Shown here piece by piece: positions 25,167 to 33,829 of a stretch of 64,000 nucleotides of DNA. Origin of the DNA: Pseudomonas sp. GM50 (GTDB lineage: Bacteria > Pseudomonadota > Gammaproteobacteria > Pseudomonadales > Pseudomonadaceae); NCBI RefSeq assembly GCF_000282375.1, contig NZ_AKJK01000100.1:62001-126000 (forward strand). The letters run 5' to 3'. Within the stretch, counting starts at the first letter, position 1, and each line of letters starts with the position of its first letter. The notes beneath the pieces are model-generated. The model worked only from the letters and a program-made list of their open reading frames with translations, made no database searches and had not been told where the DNA came from. The position numbers and the translations under genes were made by a program.

Positions 25167-25447
25167 CTATCTGCCTCGTTGGCTGGTTCAATCGCACAAT
25201 GATAGCGCCAAATGCCCTCAACAGGTGCCGATGGGTGTAGGGTGGGGCAGATTGCCTTTCGGCTGATGGTCATGCAGATCTGTCGATCTCTGCTATCTAT
25301 AAGAGGTTGTGCAATGTATCTGCGGAACTATCCATCAGAATATTTCTCTATGATGGCATCGGTTAGCCAGTGCAGGGCATTGTAAGGTGCCCGCCGCCTG
25401 ATTAGACTGCGCCGAAACTCGAACACACAGCCCTTTCAAGGACTTAT

Positions 25448-26287
25448 ATGATCAAGAAATGCTTGTTCCCAGCAGCCGGTTACGGTACTCGCTTCCTGCC
25501 AGCGACTAAAGCCATGCCCAAAGAAATGCTGCCGGTGGTAAACAAGCCACTGATCCAGTACGGCGTCGAAGAAGCACTGGACGCCGGGTTGACCGAAATC
25601 TCCATCGTCACCGGTCGCGGCAAGCGTGCTCTGGAAGACCACTTCGACATCAGCTACGAGCTGGAAAACCAGATCAAGGGCACCGACAAAGAGAAATACC
25701 TGGTCGGCATCCGCAAGCTGCTCGACGAGTGCTCCTTCTCCTACACTCGCCAGACCGAAATGAAAGGCCTGGGCCACGCGATTCTGACGGGTCGTCCGCT
25801 GATCGGCGACGAACCGTTCGCCGTGGTGCTGGCGGATGACTTGTGCGTAAACCTGGAAGGCGACGGCGTACTGACCCAGATGGTCAAGCTGTACAAGCAG
25901 TTCCGCTGCTCGATCGTTGCCATTCAGGAAGTCGACCCGCAAGAAACTCACAAGTACGGTGTGATTGCCGGTGAGATGATCCGCGACGACATCTACCGCG
26001 TTCACAGCATGGTTGAAAAACCAAAGCCTGAAGATGCGCCGTCGAACCTGGCGATCATCGGTCGCTACATCCTGACCCCGGACATCTTCGACCTGATCGA
26101 ACAAACCGAGCCAGGCAAGGGCGGCGAAATCCAGATCACCGACGCCCTGATGAAGCAGGCACAAAACGGCTGCGTCATGGCCTACAAGTTCAAAGGCAAG
26201 CGTTTCGACTGCGGTGGCGCCGAAGGCTACATCGACGCGACCAACTTCTGCTTCGAGAACTTCTACAAGACTGGCAAGGCTTACTGA
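25448..26287 (+). CDS. galU: UTP-glucose-1-phosphate uridylyltransferase
   Basis: 279 aa. Makes UDP-glucose for exopolysaccharide, LPS and trehalose synthesis. N-terminal nucleotide-binding FPAAGYGTRFLPATKAMPKE is diagnostic, with VNKPLIQYGVEEAL, VTGRGKRALEDHFD, FAVVLADDLC and FKGKRFDCGGAEGYIDA. Full family length; AAGGA before the ATG; followed by a terminator. Confidence 0.97.
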   Translation: MIKKCLFPAAGYGTRFLPATKAMPKEMLPVVNKPLIQYGVEEALDAGLTEISIVTGRGKRALEDHFDISYELENQIKGTDKEKYLVGIRKLLDECSFSYTRQTEMKGLGHAILTGRPLIGDEPFAVVLADDLCVNLEGDGVLTQMVKLYKQFRCSIVAIQEVDPQETHKYGVIAGEMIRDDIYRVHSMVEKPKPEDAPSNLAIIGRYILTPDIFDLIEQTEPGKGGEIQITDALMKQAQNGCVMAYKFKGKRFDCGGAEGYIDATNFCFENFYKTGKAY

Positions 26288-26311
26288 TAGCGCCTGAGCT
26301 GCTTGTATTGA

Positions 26312-26335
26312 AAAGCCACCTTCGGGTGGCTTTTT
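26312..26335 (+). terminator. galU terminator
   Basis: AAAGCCACC-TTC-GGGTGGCTTTTT hairpin 25 bp behind the galU stop. Confidence 0.9.
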
Positions 26336-26416
26336 CATTTTCCGGCCCCACATAGTTTGCAAAGCTTGCCCAAAGGCCGCCCGCAGGTATGCTGGTGGCC
26401 TGCCGAGGAGATAGAA

Positions 26417-27775
26417 ATGGCCTACGATTTTGACCTATATGTGATTGGTGCCGGTTCCGGCGGTGTGCGGGCTGCGCGGTTTGCGGCCGGTTTTGGTGCG
26501 AAAGTCGCCGTGGCCGAGAGCCGTTATCTGGGCGGTACGTGTGTGAACGTCGGCTGCGTGCCGAAAAAATTGCTGGTCTATGGCGCGCACTTCGCCGAAG
26601 ACTTCGAGCAGTCGCAAGGCTTCGGCTGGACCCCGGGTGAGGCGAAGTTCGACTGGGCGACGCTGATTGCCAACAAGGATCGCGAGATTAATCGCCTGAA
26701 CGGCATCTATCGCAATCTGCTGGTCAACAGCGGCGTGACCTTGCATGAAGGCCACGCGAAAATCGTCGATCCGCATACCGTCGAGTTCGATGGCAAACGC
26801 TACACGGCCAAGAACATTCTGATCGCTACCGGTGGCTGGCCGCAGATTCCTGAGATTCCGGGGCACGAGCACGCGATCAGTTCCAATCAGGCATTCTTCC
26901 TTAAAGAGCTGCCAAAGCGCGTTCTGGTGGTCGGCGGTGGTTACATTGCGGTGGAGTTTGCCGGGATTTTTCACGGGCTGGGTGCCGAGACCACGCTACT
27001 GTATCGCGGTGATCTGTTCCTGCGTGGCTTCGACAGTGCGGTGCGCAAACATTTGCAGGAAGAGCTGACCAAGCGCGGCATGGACCTGCAATTCAATGCC
27101 GATATCGAGCGCATCGAAAAGCAAGCCGATGGCAGCCTGAAAGCCACTCTCAAGGATGGTCGTGTACTGGAGGCGGACTGCGTGTTCTACGCTACCGGTC
27201 GGCGTCCGATGCTCGACAATCTGGGGCTGGAAAACACCGGCGTCAAACTCGACAAGAAAGGTTTTGTCGAGGTCGATGAGCAGTATCAAACCGCTGAATC
27301 GTCGATCCTGGCCCTTGGCGATGTGATCGGTCGGGTACAGCTCACGCCGGTTGCGTTGGCCGAAGGCATGGCCGTGGCGCGGCGTTTGTTCAAGCCTGAG
27401 CAATATCGCCCGGTGGATTACAAGATGATCCCGACCGCCGTGTTCAGCTTGCCGAACATCGGCACTGTCGGCCTGACCGAGGAAGAAGCGCTAGAGGCCG
27501 GGCACGATGTGGTGATCTTCGAAAGCCGTTTCCGGCCGATGAAGCTGACCCTGACCGAATGCCAGGAACGGACCTTGATGAAGCTGGTGGTGGACGCCAA
27601 GACCGACAAGGTCCTGGGCTGCCACATGGTCGGTCCAGAGGCTGGCGAGATCGTTCAGGGGCTGGCGATTGCGCTGAAGGCGGGCGCGACCAAACGTGAT
27701 TTCGACGAAACCATCGGCGTGCACCCGACGGCCGCCGAAGAGTTCGTCACCATGCGCACGCCAGTCGCGAGTTAA
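26417..27775 (+). CDS. gor: glutathione-disulfide reductase
   Basis: 452-aa FAD/NADPH flavoenzyme that regenerates GSH. FAD motif VIGAGSGGVRAAR, redox pair GGTCVNVGCVPKK, NADPH motif VVGGGYIAVEFA, FAD motif LGDVIGRVQLTPVA and C-terminal HPTAAEEFVT with the catalytic His-Glu. Start at 26417 because GAGGAG lies upstream. Its stop overlaps the convergent KfrA-like gene by 4 bp. Confidence 0.95.
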   Translation: MAYDFDLYVIGAGSGGVRAARFAAGFGAKVAVAESRYLGGTCVNVGCVPKKLLVYGAHFAEDFEQSQGFGWTPGEAKFDWATLIANKDREINRLNGIYRNLLVNSGVTLHEGHAKIVDPHTVEFDGKRYTAKNILIATGGWPQIPEIPGHEHAISSNQAFFLKELPKRVLVVGGGYIAVEFAGIFHGLGAETTLLYRGDLFLRGFDSAVRKHLQEELTKRGMDLQFNADIERIEKQADGSLKATLKDGRVLEADCVFYATGRRPMLDNLGLENTGVKLDKKGFVEVDEQYQTAESSILALGDVIGRVQLTPVALAEGMAVARRLFKPEQYRPVDYKMIPTAVFSLPNIGTVGLTEEEALEAGHDVVIFESRFRPMKLTLTECQERTLMKLVVDAKTDKVLGCHMVGPEAGEIVQGLAIALKAGATKRDFDETIGVHPTAAEEFVTMRTPVAS

Positions 27776-28791
27776 TCGTCCTTGCGCGAGGCTGATGCGT
27801 CTGGCGCTGTCGCAACGACAGCCGCCAGGCGCACGCTTTCATCCAGGCTTGCCTGCAACTTGATCAGTTCAACTTCCAACGCTTTGTTGATATGCGACTG
27901 CTCGTCGATGTTCTGCTTGAGTGACTGACTTTCCAGCAGGGCAATGCGCAAGCGTTCCTGGAGGAGGGTGCGCTCGCTGTCGATCCGGTTGACCTGTTCC
28001 AGCAGCTGATCCTGTCGGCTGTTGGTGTGCTTGAGCTGCTCTTGCGACAGGCTCAACTCTCGCAGTGTTCCACGGTTTTCCGTCAGTAAGCGCTCGTTGT
28101 CACGATGCAGCTGGGTGATTTCATCCTGACGAATCAGTGCGCTCTGCTGCGCCTGACGCAATTCCATCTGAAGCTGCTGCACCTGACCTTCGTGACGACG
28201 CTGTTCCTGCTCGCGCTGGTCTTTGACGGCGTTGCGGTAGTGTTCCAGCGCCTCACGGGCGTGCAGGTGCTTTTCTTCCAGCGAGCGGATCTGCTCGTCC
28301 TTGTCCTGCAAGCGTAATTCGAAATCTGCCAGCGCCTGATTCAGTCCGGCGTTGCGGGTTTGCTCGGTCTGCAGCATGGAGCGGGTGTCTTGCAGTTCTG
28401 CCGACTCCTGGGTGAGCGCCAGGCTTTGAATTTCGTATTGCTGGTGCAGTTCGATATTGGCCTCGCGGGCCTCGTGCAACTGGGTTTCCAGCTCTTTTCG
28501 TTGTTGCTCGAACTGTGCGCGTGCATGGTCGATGGGTTCTTGCGCCTGTTCTTTCAGGCGTTGCGCCAGGCGCGACACCAGGCTTGTCAGCTCATCGTCT
28601 ATAGGCTCGGAAGGCGCTTGCTCGGGCTCGGCGCCGTCGTCGAGCTCCTTCATATAACGATGGATCGTGGTTTTTGAACCGGTATTGCCCATCTCGATCC
28701 GCACCGCGTCGATGCTCGGGTGTTCGCCCCGGGCGAGGATTGCCAAGCGTGCCGCCTGCACCAGTGCCTTGTTTACGCCGCCACGTGCCAT
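27772..28791 (-). CDS. KfrA-like DNA-binding coiled-coil protein
   Basis: 339 aa. Residues 1-50 (MARGGVNKALVQAARLAILA, VRIEMGNTGSKTTIHRYMKE) form the KfrA N-terminal helix-turn-helix of plasmid proteins; residues about 65-320 are a long, Gln/Glu/Leu-rich coiled coil. KfrA of plasmids is an autorepressor and nucleoid-like filament former. It is divergent from a tyrosine recombinase gene; between them is a perfect palindrome GTGGTACGTACCAC, 23 bp upstream of this start. The pair is conserved-looking and chromosomal, not surrounded by phage genes. RBS GGAGA. Confidence 0.8.
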   Translation of the reverse strand: MARGGVNKALVQAARLAILARGEHPSIDAVRIEMGNTGSKTTIHRYMKELDDGAEPEQAPSEPIDDELTSLVSRLAQRLKEQAQEPIDHARAQFEQQRKELETQLHEAREANIELHQQYEIQSLALTQESAELQDTRSMLQTEQTRNAGLNQALADFELRLQDKDEQIRSLEEKHLHAREALEHYRNAVKDQREQEQRRHEGQVQQLQMELRQAQQSALIRQDEITQLHRDNERLLTENRGTLRELSLSQEQLKHTNSRQDQLLEQVNRIDSERTLLQERLRIALLESQSLKQNIDEQSHINKALEVELIKLQASLDESVRLAAVVATAPDASASRKDD

Positions 28792-28814
28792 GTGTTCTCC
28801 TACGATTTGATACT

Positions 28815-28828
28815 GTGGTACGTACCAC
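28815..28828. promoter_or_regulatory. palindromic operator of the KfrA-like/recombinase pair
   Basis: Perfect palindrome GTGGTAC-GTACCAC followed 13 bp later by a half site GTACCAC (28842-28848), in the 177-bp divergent intergenic region. Likely site for autoregulation by the KfrA-like protein. Confidence 0.6.
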
Positions 28829-28968
28829 TAATATGCGCAATGTACCACGGCACTAATAAAGTTAAAATCTTGATATTTATCATGCGGGATATACTGGTAT
28901 TACCCCGTGTGATGCGCTGTAATCCAGGTTTCACCCGCTACAGCGGTACGTTTTCGAGAACTGAGCCC

Positions 28969-29907
28969 ATGACCGATCTGGATCGCTACCTGCAAGCCGC
29001 CACCCGCGACAACACCCGTCGCAGCTATCGGGCAGCCATCGAGCACTTCGAAGTCAATTGGGGTGGGTTCCTGCCGGCGACCAGTGACAGTGTGGCGCGC
29101 TATCTCGTGGCTCATGCGGGCGTACTGTCGATCAATACCTTGAAGTTACGTTTGTCCGCGCTGGCGCAGTGGCACAACAGTCAGGGTTTCGCCGATCCCA
29201 CCAAGGCGCCCGTGGTGCGCAAAGTGTTCAAGGGTATTCGCGCGCTGCACCCGGCGCAGGAAAAACAGGCCGAGCCGTTGCAACTTCAGCATCTGGAGCA
29301 AGTGGTGGCCTGGCTGGAGCAGGAAGCGCAAACCGCCAAGGCGCAGGGCGATCAACCGGGATTGCTGCGGGCCCGGCGTGACACAGCGCTGATCCTGCTG
29401 GGCTTTTGGCGCGGTTTCCGGAGCGATGAGTTGTGCCGGGTGCAGATTGAACATGTGCGTGCCAGCGCTGGCTCAGGCATCACCCTCTACCTGCCTCGCA
29501 GCAAGAGCGACCGCGAGAACCTCGGTCAGACGTACCAGACGCCAGCCTTGCAGCGCTTGTGTCCGGTTCAGGCTTACATCCAATGGATCACTGAAGCGGC
29601 CTTGGTCCGCGGGCCGGTGTTTCGGGGTATCGACCGCTGGGGACATTTGAGCGAGGAGGGCTTGCACGCCAATAGCGTGATCCCGTTGTTGCGTCAGGCG
29701 CTGGAGCGGGCCGGTATTGCGGCCGAGCACTACACCAGTCACTCCTTGCGTCGTGGCTTTGCCACTTGGGCCCATCAGAGCGGTTGGGATTTGAAGTCGT
29801 TGATGAGTTACGTGGGCTGGAAGGATATGAAGTCCGCCATGCGCTATGTTGAAGCCAGCCCGTTTCTCGGGATGACCCGCATCGCTGAACAGCCGTTGGC
29901 GCTGTAG
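28969..29907 (+). CDS. chromosomal tyrosine recombinase
   Basis: 312 aa from ATG 28969 (DLDRYLQAATRDNTRRSYR begins a standard SAM-like core-binding domain; the longer open frame to 28720 lacks coding character). Catalytic domain: LLGFWRGFRSDELC (Arg I), HSLRRGFATW (His-x-x-Arg), VGWKDMKSAMRYVE (Trp/His position and nucleophilic Tyr). It belongs to the XerC/D-like integrases, but is not accompanied by phage or plasmid genes. Partner of the KfrA-like gene. Target site unknown; an inverted repeat 14 bp downstream (29921) is a candidate. Confidence 0.8.
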   Translation: MTDLDRYLQAATRDNTRRSYRAAIEHFEVNWGGFLPATSDSVARYLVAHAGVLSINTLKLRLSALAQWHNSQGFADPTKAPVVRKVFKGIRALHPAQEKQAEPLQLQHLEQVVAWLEQEAQTAKAQGDQPGLLRARRDTALILLGFWRGFRSDELCRVQIEHVRASAGSGITLYLPRSKSDRENLGQTYQTPALQRLCPVQAYIQWITEAALVRGPVFRGIDRWGHLSEEGLHANSVIPLLRQALERAGIAAEHYTSHSLRRGFATWAHQSGWDLKSLMSYVGWKDMKSAMRYVEASPFLGMTRIAEQPLAL

Positions 29908-29920
29908 ATCACGTTTTCTT

Positions 29921-29943
29921 CTATTAATACTGTCGACTAATAG
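29921..29943. other. inverted repeat between recombinase and ahpC
   Basis: CTATTA-ATACTGTCGAC-TAATAG: 6-bp arms, 11-bp spacer with an internal GTCGAC. Right downstream of the recombinase stop and about 100 bp before ahpC. Could be a recombination site or a regulator site for ahpC; a canonical OxyR tetra-repeat was not found. Confidence 0.35.
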
Positions 29944-30044
29944 CGAAAACCAATCAGCAGCATCAGGTTTGCCAATGAGCCAGCCGGCGATCGACTGGGT
30001 AGGATCACCCATCAACTTCTTAACCCCCTGACGGAGAGTCATCG

Positions 30045-30608
30045 ATGCCTATCATCAACAGCCAAGTTAAACCGTTCAAAGCTGACGCCTTTAAAAATGG
30101 CGACTTCGTAAAAGTGTCGGACGCTGACCTGAAAGGCAAGTGGTCTGTCGTGTTCTTCTACCCAGCTGACTTCACCTTCGTCTGCCCGACCGAACTGGAA
30201 GACCTGGCTGACAACTACGCCGAGTTCCAGAAGCTGGGCGTCGAGATCTACAGCGTTTCCACCGATACCCACTTTGCCCACGCTGCCTGGCACAACACTT
30301 CGCCAGCCATCGGCAAAATCCAGTACACCATGATCGGCGACCCGACTCACGCTATCTCCCGCAACTTCGACGTGCTGATCGAAGAAGCTGGCCTGGCTGA
30401 CCGTGGCACCTTCGTGATCAACCCTGAAGGCCAGGTCAAAATCGTTGAACTGAACGACGGCGGTGTTGGTCGTGACGCTTCCGAGCTGCTGCGCAAAATC
30501 AAGGCTGCTCAGTACGTTGCTGCTCACCCGGGCCAGGTTTGCCCAGCCAAGTGGAAAGAAGGCGAGGCCACTCTGGCTCCGTCCCTGGACCTGGTCGGCA
30601 AGATCTAA
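30045..30608 (+). CDS. ahpC: alkyl hydroperoxide reductase subunit C
   Basis: 187-aa typical two-Cys peroxiredoxin. Peroxidatic Cys in FYPADFTFVCPTELEDLADN (Cys47) and resolving Cys in HPGQVCPAKWKEGEATL near the C terminus. Reduces H2O2, organic peroxides and peroxynitrite, recycled by AhpF. GGAG before ATG. Separated from ahpF by a strong hairpin with a T run, so ahpC is probably expressed well above ahpF. Confidence 0.97.
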   Translation: MPIINSQVKPFKADAFKNGDFVKVSDADLKGKWSVVFFYPADFTFVCPTELEDLADNYAEFQKLGVEIYSVSTDTHFAHAAWHNTSPAIGKIQYTMIGDPTHAISRNFDVLIEEAGLADRGTFVINPEGQVKIVELNDGGVGRDASELLRKIKAAQYVAAHPGQVCPAKWKEGEATLAPSLDLVGKI

Positions 30609-30670
30609 GTCTGTGACGCGCTTCACCAGGGCGGAACTCCGCACCTCCTAAGTAAGCTGCACCGCCCTCA

Positions 30671-30707
30671 AAAACGCCCGGGCGAGATTCGCTCGGGCGT
30701 TTTTTTT
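30671..30707 (+). terminator. ahpC-ahpF intergenic terminator/attenuator
   Basis: ACGCCCGGGC-GAGATTC-GCTCGGGCGT stem and TTTTTTTT. It lies 63 bp behind ahpC and 27 bp before ahpF. Confidence 0.85.
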
Positions 30708-30733
30708 CGACACGAATAAAGGAAATCGCCCGT

Positions 30734-32296
30734 ATGTTGGACGCCAATCTTAAAGCCCAGTTGAAATCGTACCTGGAACGGGTCACCCAGCCGATCGAGA
30801 TCGTTGCATCCCTCGATGACGGTGCGAAATCCCAGGAAATGCTCGCATTACTCAAAGACGTTGCCAGTCTTTCTACCCAGATTACTTTGCTCGACAACGG
30901 TGACGACGCACGCAAACCATCGTTCTCGATCAACCGCCCGGGGGCCGACATCAGCCTGCGTTTCGCCGGCATCCCGATGGGCCACGAATTCACGTCCTTG
31001 GTGTTGGCCCTGTTGCAAGTCGGCGGCCACCCATCAAAGGCCAGCGTTGAAGTGATCGAACAGATACGCTCGCTCAAAGGCGAGTTCAACTTCGAGACTT
31101 ACTTCTCGCTGTCCTGCCAGAACTGCCCGGACGTGGTCCAGGCATTGAACCTGATGGCTGTACTGAACCCGAACATCCGCCACGTCGCCATCGATGGCGC
31201 GCTGTTTCAGGCTGAAGTTGACGAGCGCCAGATCATGGCCGTCCCAAGTATTTACCTGAACGGCGTCAACTTCGGCCAGGGCCGCATGGGCCTCGAAGAG
31301 ATCCTCGCCAAGATCGACACCAGTGGCATCGAGCGCCAGGCCGAGAAAATCAGCGCCAAAGCTGCCTTTGATGTATTGGTTGTCGGCGGTGGCCCAGCCG
31401 GTGCTTCGGCGGCGATCTACGCTGCTCGTAAAGGCATTCGCACCGGTGTGGCGGCGGAGCGTTTTGGTGGTCAGGTGCTCGACACCATGGCCATCGAGAA
31501 TTTCATCTCCGTGCAGGAAACCGAAGGGCCGAAACTGGCTGTGGCGCTGGAAGAACACGTCAAGCAGTACGACGTGGACATTATGAACCTGCAACGCGCC
31601 GACAAGCTGGTGCCGGGCAAAAATGGCGAACTGCACGAAATCCATTTCGCCAGCGGCGCCTCCTTGAAAGCCAAGACCGTGATTTTGGCGACCGGTGCCC
31701 GGTGGCGTGAAATGAACGTACCCGGTGAGCAGCAATACCGCAACAAGGGCGTGGCGTACTGCCCGCACTGTGACGGTCCGCTGTTCAAAGGCAAGCGTGT
31801 GGCGGTGATCGGTGGCGGTAACTCCGGCGTCGAAGCGGCCATCGACCTGGCTGGTATCGTATCTCACGTGACCCTACTGGAGTTCGACGTACAACTGCGC
31901 GCCGATGCGGTGTTGCAGCGCAAGTTGCACAGCCTGCCGAACGTCACCGTGATCACCAGTGCGCAAACCACTGAAGTGACCGGCGATGGCCAAAAGGTCA
32001 ACGGCCTGCGCTACAAGGATCGTCAGTCGGACGAGTTGCGCACTGTCGAGCTGGAAGGGATCTTCGTGCAAATCGGTCTGTTGCCTAACACCGATTGGCT
32101 CAAAGGCACCATCGAGTTGTCACCACGTGGCGAGATCATCGTCGATGCCCGCGGTGAAACGTCGATGCCCGGCGTGTTCGCGGCCGGTGACGTGACCACC
32201 GTGCCGTACAAGCAGATCGTGATTGCGGTGGGCGAGGGCGCCAAGGCTTCCCTGAGCGCATTCGATCACTTGATCCGTACCTCGGCGCCTGCATAA
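30734..32296 (+). CDS. ahpF: alkyl hydroperoxide reductase subunit F
   Basis: 520-aa NADH:peroxiredoxin oxidoreductase. The N-terminal double thioredoxin-fold domain has the redox pair FSLSCQNCPDV (about residues 129-132), followed by the thioredoxin-reductase-like part: VVGGGPAGASAAIYAARKGI (FAD), VAYCPHCDGPLFKGK (second CxxC), VIGGGNSGVEAAIDLA (NADH) and GVFAAGDVT. Shuttles electrons to AhpC. AGGAAA before ATG. Confidence 0.97.
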   Translation: MLDANLKAQLKSYLERVTQPIEIVASLDDGAKSQEMLALLKDVASLSTQITLLDNGDDARKPSFSINRPGADISLRFAGIPMGHEFTSLVLALLQVGGHPSKASVEVIEQIRSLKGEFNFETYFSLSCQNCPDVVQALNLMAVLNPNIRHVAIDGALFQAEVDERQIMAVPSIYLNGVNFGQGRMGLEEILAKIDTSGIERQAEKISAKAAFDVLVVGGGPAGASAAIYAARKGIRTGVAAERFGGQVLDTMAIENFISVQETEGPKLAVALEEHVKQYDVDIMNLQRADKLVPGKNGELHEIHFASGASLKAKTVILATGARWREMNVPGEQQYRNKGVAYCPHCDGPLFKGKRVAVIGGGNSGVEAAIDLAGIVSHVTLLEFDVQLRADAVLQRKLHSLPNVTVITSAQTTEVTGDGQKVNGLRYKDRQSDELRTVELEGIFVQIGLLPNTDWLKGTIELSPRGEIIVDARGETSMPGVFAAGDVTTVPYKQIVIAVGEGAKASLSAFDHLIRTSAPA

Positions 32297-32315
32297 GCGC
32301 TGACGCTGAAAACAC

Positions 32316-32345
32316 AAAACCCCATGAGTGATCATGGGGTTTTTT
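32316..32345 (+). terminator. ahpF terminator
   Basis: AAAACCCCATGA-GTGA-TCATGGGGTTTTTT hairpin, perfect stem. Confidence 0.9.
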
Positions 32346-32365
32346 GTGTCTCACACATTCCCAAT

Positions 32366-32456
32366 TGTGGGAGCGGGCTTGCTCGCGAAGGCGGCCTGCC
32401 AGCCAGCATCACTGGTGAATGACACACCGCTTTCGCGAGCAAGCCCGCTCCCACAG
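32366..32456. repeat. REP/BIME, TGTGGGAGCGGGCTTGCTCGCG family
   Basis: TGTGGGAGCGGGCTTGCTCG and its inverted copy with a 35-bp centre, between ahpF terminator and gloA. Confidence 0.9.
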
Positions 32457-32473
32457 GGGATCTGTGGTGGTGC

Positions 32474-32995
32474 TTACAGCGGTGCCGGCTGAATGATCTC
32501 GACCCAGTAACCATCCGGGTCCTTGATGAAGGCCAGGCTCTTCATGCGACCGTCGTTCAGGCGTTTCTGGAAATCGCAGCCCAGCGCTTCGAAGCGCTCG
32601 CACGCGGCACGAATGTCCGGCACCGAAATGCAGATATGACCGAAGCCGCGTGGGTCGGTGTTGCCATTGTGATAGGCGAAATCCGCGTCGTTCTCGGTGC
32701 CGTGGTTGTGAGTCAGTTCGAGAATGCCGGGGATCGATTTCATCCACTCGGTACGAGCCGCGGCATCGGCCGGGATCTGGTTTTTATCGACCAGCGCCAG
32801 GAAATACAGGCTGAACTCGGCTTCCGGAAAATCGCGTTTCTCCACCAGCGAGAAGCCCAGGACGCGGGTGTAGAAATCCAGGGACTTGGTGATGTCCTTG
32901 ACCCGCAGCATGGTGTGGTTGAAGACGAACTTCTGGGTGGAGGTGTCGGGTTGGGCGGTCACACCGGGAAATGTATTGAGTTCGTGCAGGCTCAT
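32474..32995 (-). CDS. gloA: lactoylglutathione lyase (glyoxalase I)
   Basis: 173 aa. Isomerises the methylglyoxal-glutathione hemithioacetal. Two glyoxalase/VOC halves: FNHTMLRVKDITKSLDFYTR (metal ligand His), ELTHNHGTENDADFAYHNGN, GFGHICISVPD (His) and YWVEIIQP (Glu). The length, with the GTENDADFAYHNGN loop, matches the long Zn-type gloA class of Pseudomonas. GGAGG upstream of the ATG at 32995. Confidence 0.92.
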   Translation of the reverse strand: MSLHELNTFPGVTAQPDTSTQKFVFNHTMLRVKDITKSLDFYTRVLGFSLVEKRDFPEAEFSLYFLALVDKNQIPADAAARTEWMKSIPGILELTHNHGTENDADFAYHNGNTDPRGFGHICISVPDIRAACERFEALGCDFQKRLNDGRMKSLAFIKDPDGYWVEIIQPAPL

Positions 32996-33130
32996 GGGGC
33001 CCTCCGGAAAATCCAAGAATGGTCACAATGATACGCAAGGGCTCTGGCATCGCCAAACCAAAACCGCAGGCTTGCCTGACAGACGGGTGAGGCTCAGACT
33101 TTACGGCTCTATTCGTGAGTGTTCATTGCA

Positions 33131-33655
33131 ATGACCCGATTCTGTCAATCGATGTTCGTCCTGATGTGTCTGCTTTCAGGTGTTACCACTGCTCATGCAG
33201 AGGCTCCGGTCGTGACCTGGCCAAACGGATGGGCCGTCGAGGTCGTTTCGCAAGATGAGGCCAACCCACAGGTTTCCCGGCAGCGCGCGGTAAAAAACGA
33301 CCAGGACGGTACACCGGTGATGGTGATGGAGTTGACCATGACTCAGGTAGAAAGTGGTCACCAGGTGAATCTGGAAGGCGTGTTGCTGGAAATGCGCAAG
33401 TCGGTGCAAAAGGACTTTTTTCAGGGTGGGTATCAGAGCGTTTGCACTAAGATTCACCCGACTACCTTGAGCCGGCTATCGGCGCTGGAAACTACCTGCA
33501 CGATTACGCAGAACGGTCGACATGTGCTGTCTCAAACATTGGTCGCTGCGGTAGACGCCGATAAGGCCTATGTTCTTTCCTATGCGGGGCAGGCAGAGGT
33601 TTATAAGGCAAGTCAGGACGACATAGCGGCTGCTCGAAACAGCTTGAAACTTTAG
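33131..33655 (+). CDS. exported protein (DUF4946-like)
   Basis: 174 aa with a signal peptide (MTRFCQSMFVLMCLLSGVTT to AHA-EA). The mature part (VVTWPNGWAVEVV, RQRAVKNDQDGTPVMVMEL, RNSLKL at the end) resembles the Pseudomonas DUF4946 family of small periplasmic proteins of unknown role. Two mature Cys could form a disulfide. Weak RBS; an upstream start at 33119 is possible. Confidence 0.65.
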   Translation: MTRFCQSMFVLMCLLSGVTTAHAEAPVVTWPNGWAVEVVSQDEANPQVSRQRAVKNDQDGTPVMVMELTMTQVESGHQVNLEGVLLEMRKSVQKDFFQGGYQSVCTKIHPTTLSRLSALETTCTITQNGRHVLSQTLVAAVDADKAYVLSYAGQAEVYKASQDDIAAARNSLKL

Positions 33656-33782
33656 TTTAAGGTTTGCGTATCAGTAGGTTTCTGCGTGTTCGGCATTTTT
33701 TAGATAGCCAAAGGGATTAAGCATAAAGTTGATCAGCATGTAACGAGTTTATCGGCGACTATCGTTGCATTTAGACGCCATC

Positions 33783-33818
33783 CATGAAAAAGCCCTGCAT
33801 TGGCAGGGCTTTTTCATG
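33783..33818. terminator. bidirectional terminator
   Basis: CATGAAAAAGCCCTGC-CATTG-type centre-GCAGGGCTTTTTCATG: symmetrical stem with A and T runs on both sides, serving the exported-protein gene (+) and mvaT (-). The rest of 33656-33829 shows nothing. Confidence 0.9.
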
Positions 33819-33829
33819 ACCGCGAGTGC

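Noticed and set aside
25436..26362. 308-aa minus-strand open frame
   Set aside because: Antisense shadow of galU.
28720..28968. 83-residue N-terminal extension of the recombinase
   Set aside because: It reads through the start region of the divergent KfrA-like gene and the operator; the core-binding domain begins at 28969.
27772..29907. Prophage suggested by the integrase
   Set aside because: No phage structural, lysis or replication genes and no attachment duplication; flanked by core genes gor and ahpC.
29908..30044. OxyR site upstream of ahpC
   Set aside because: The four ATAG/CTAT elements at N7 spacing are not present; only an imperfect inverted CTATTA/TAATAG pair is seen.
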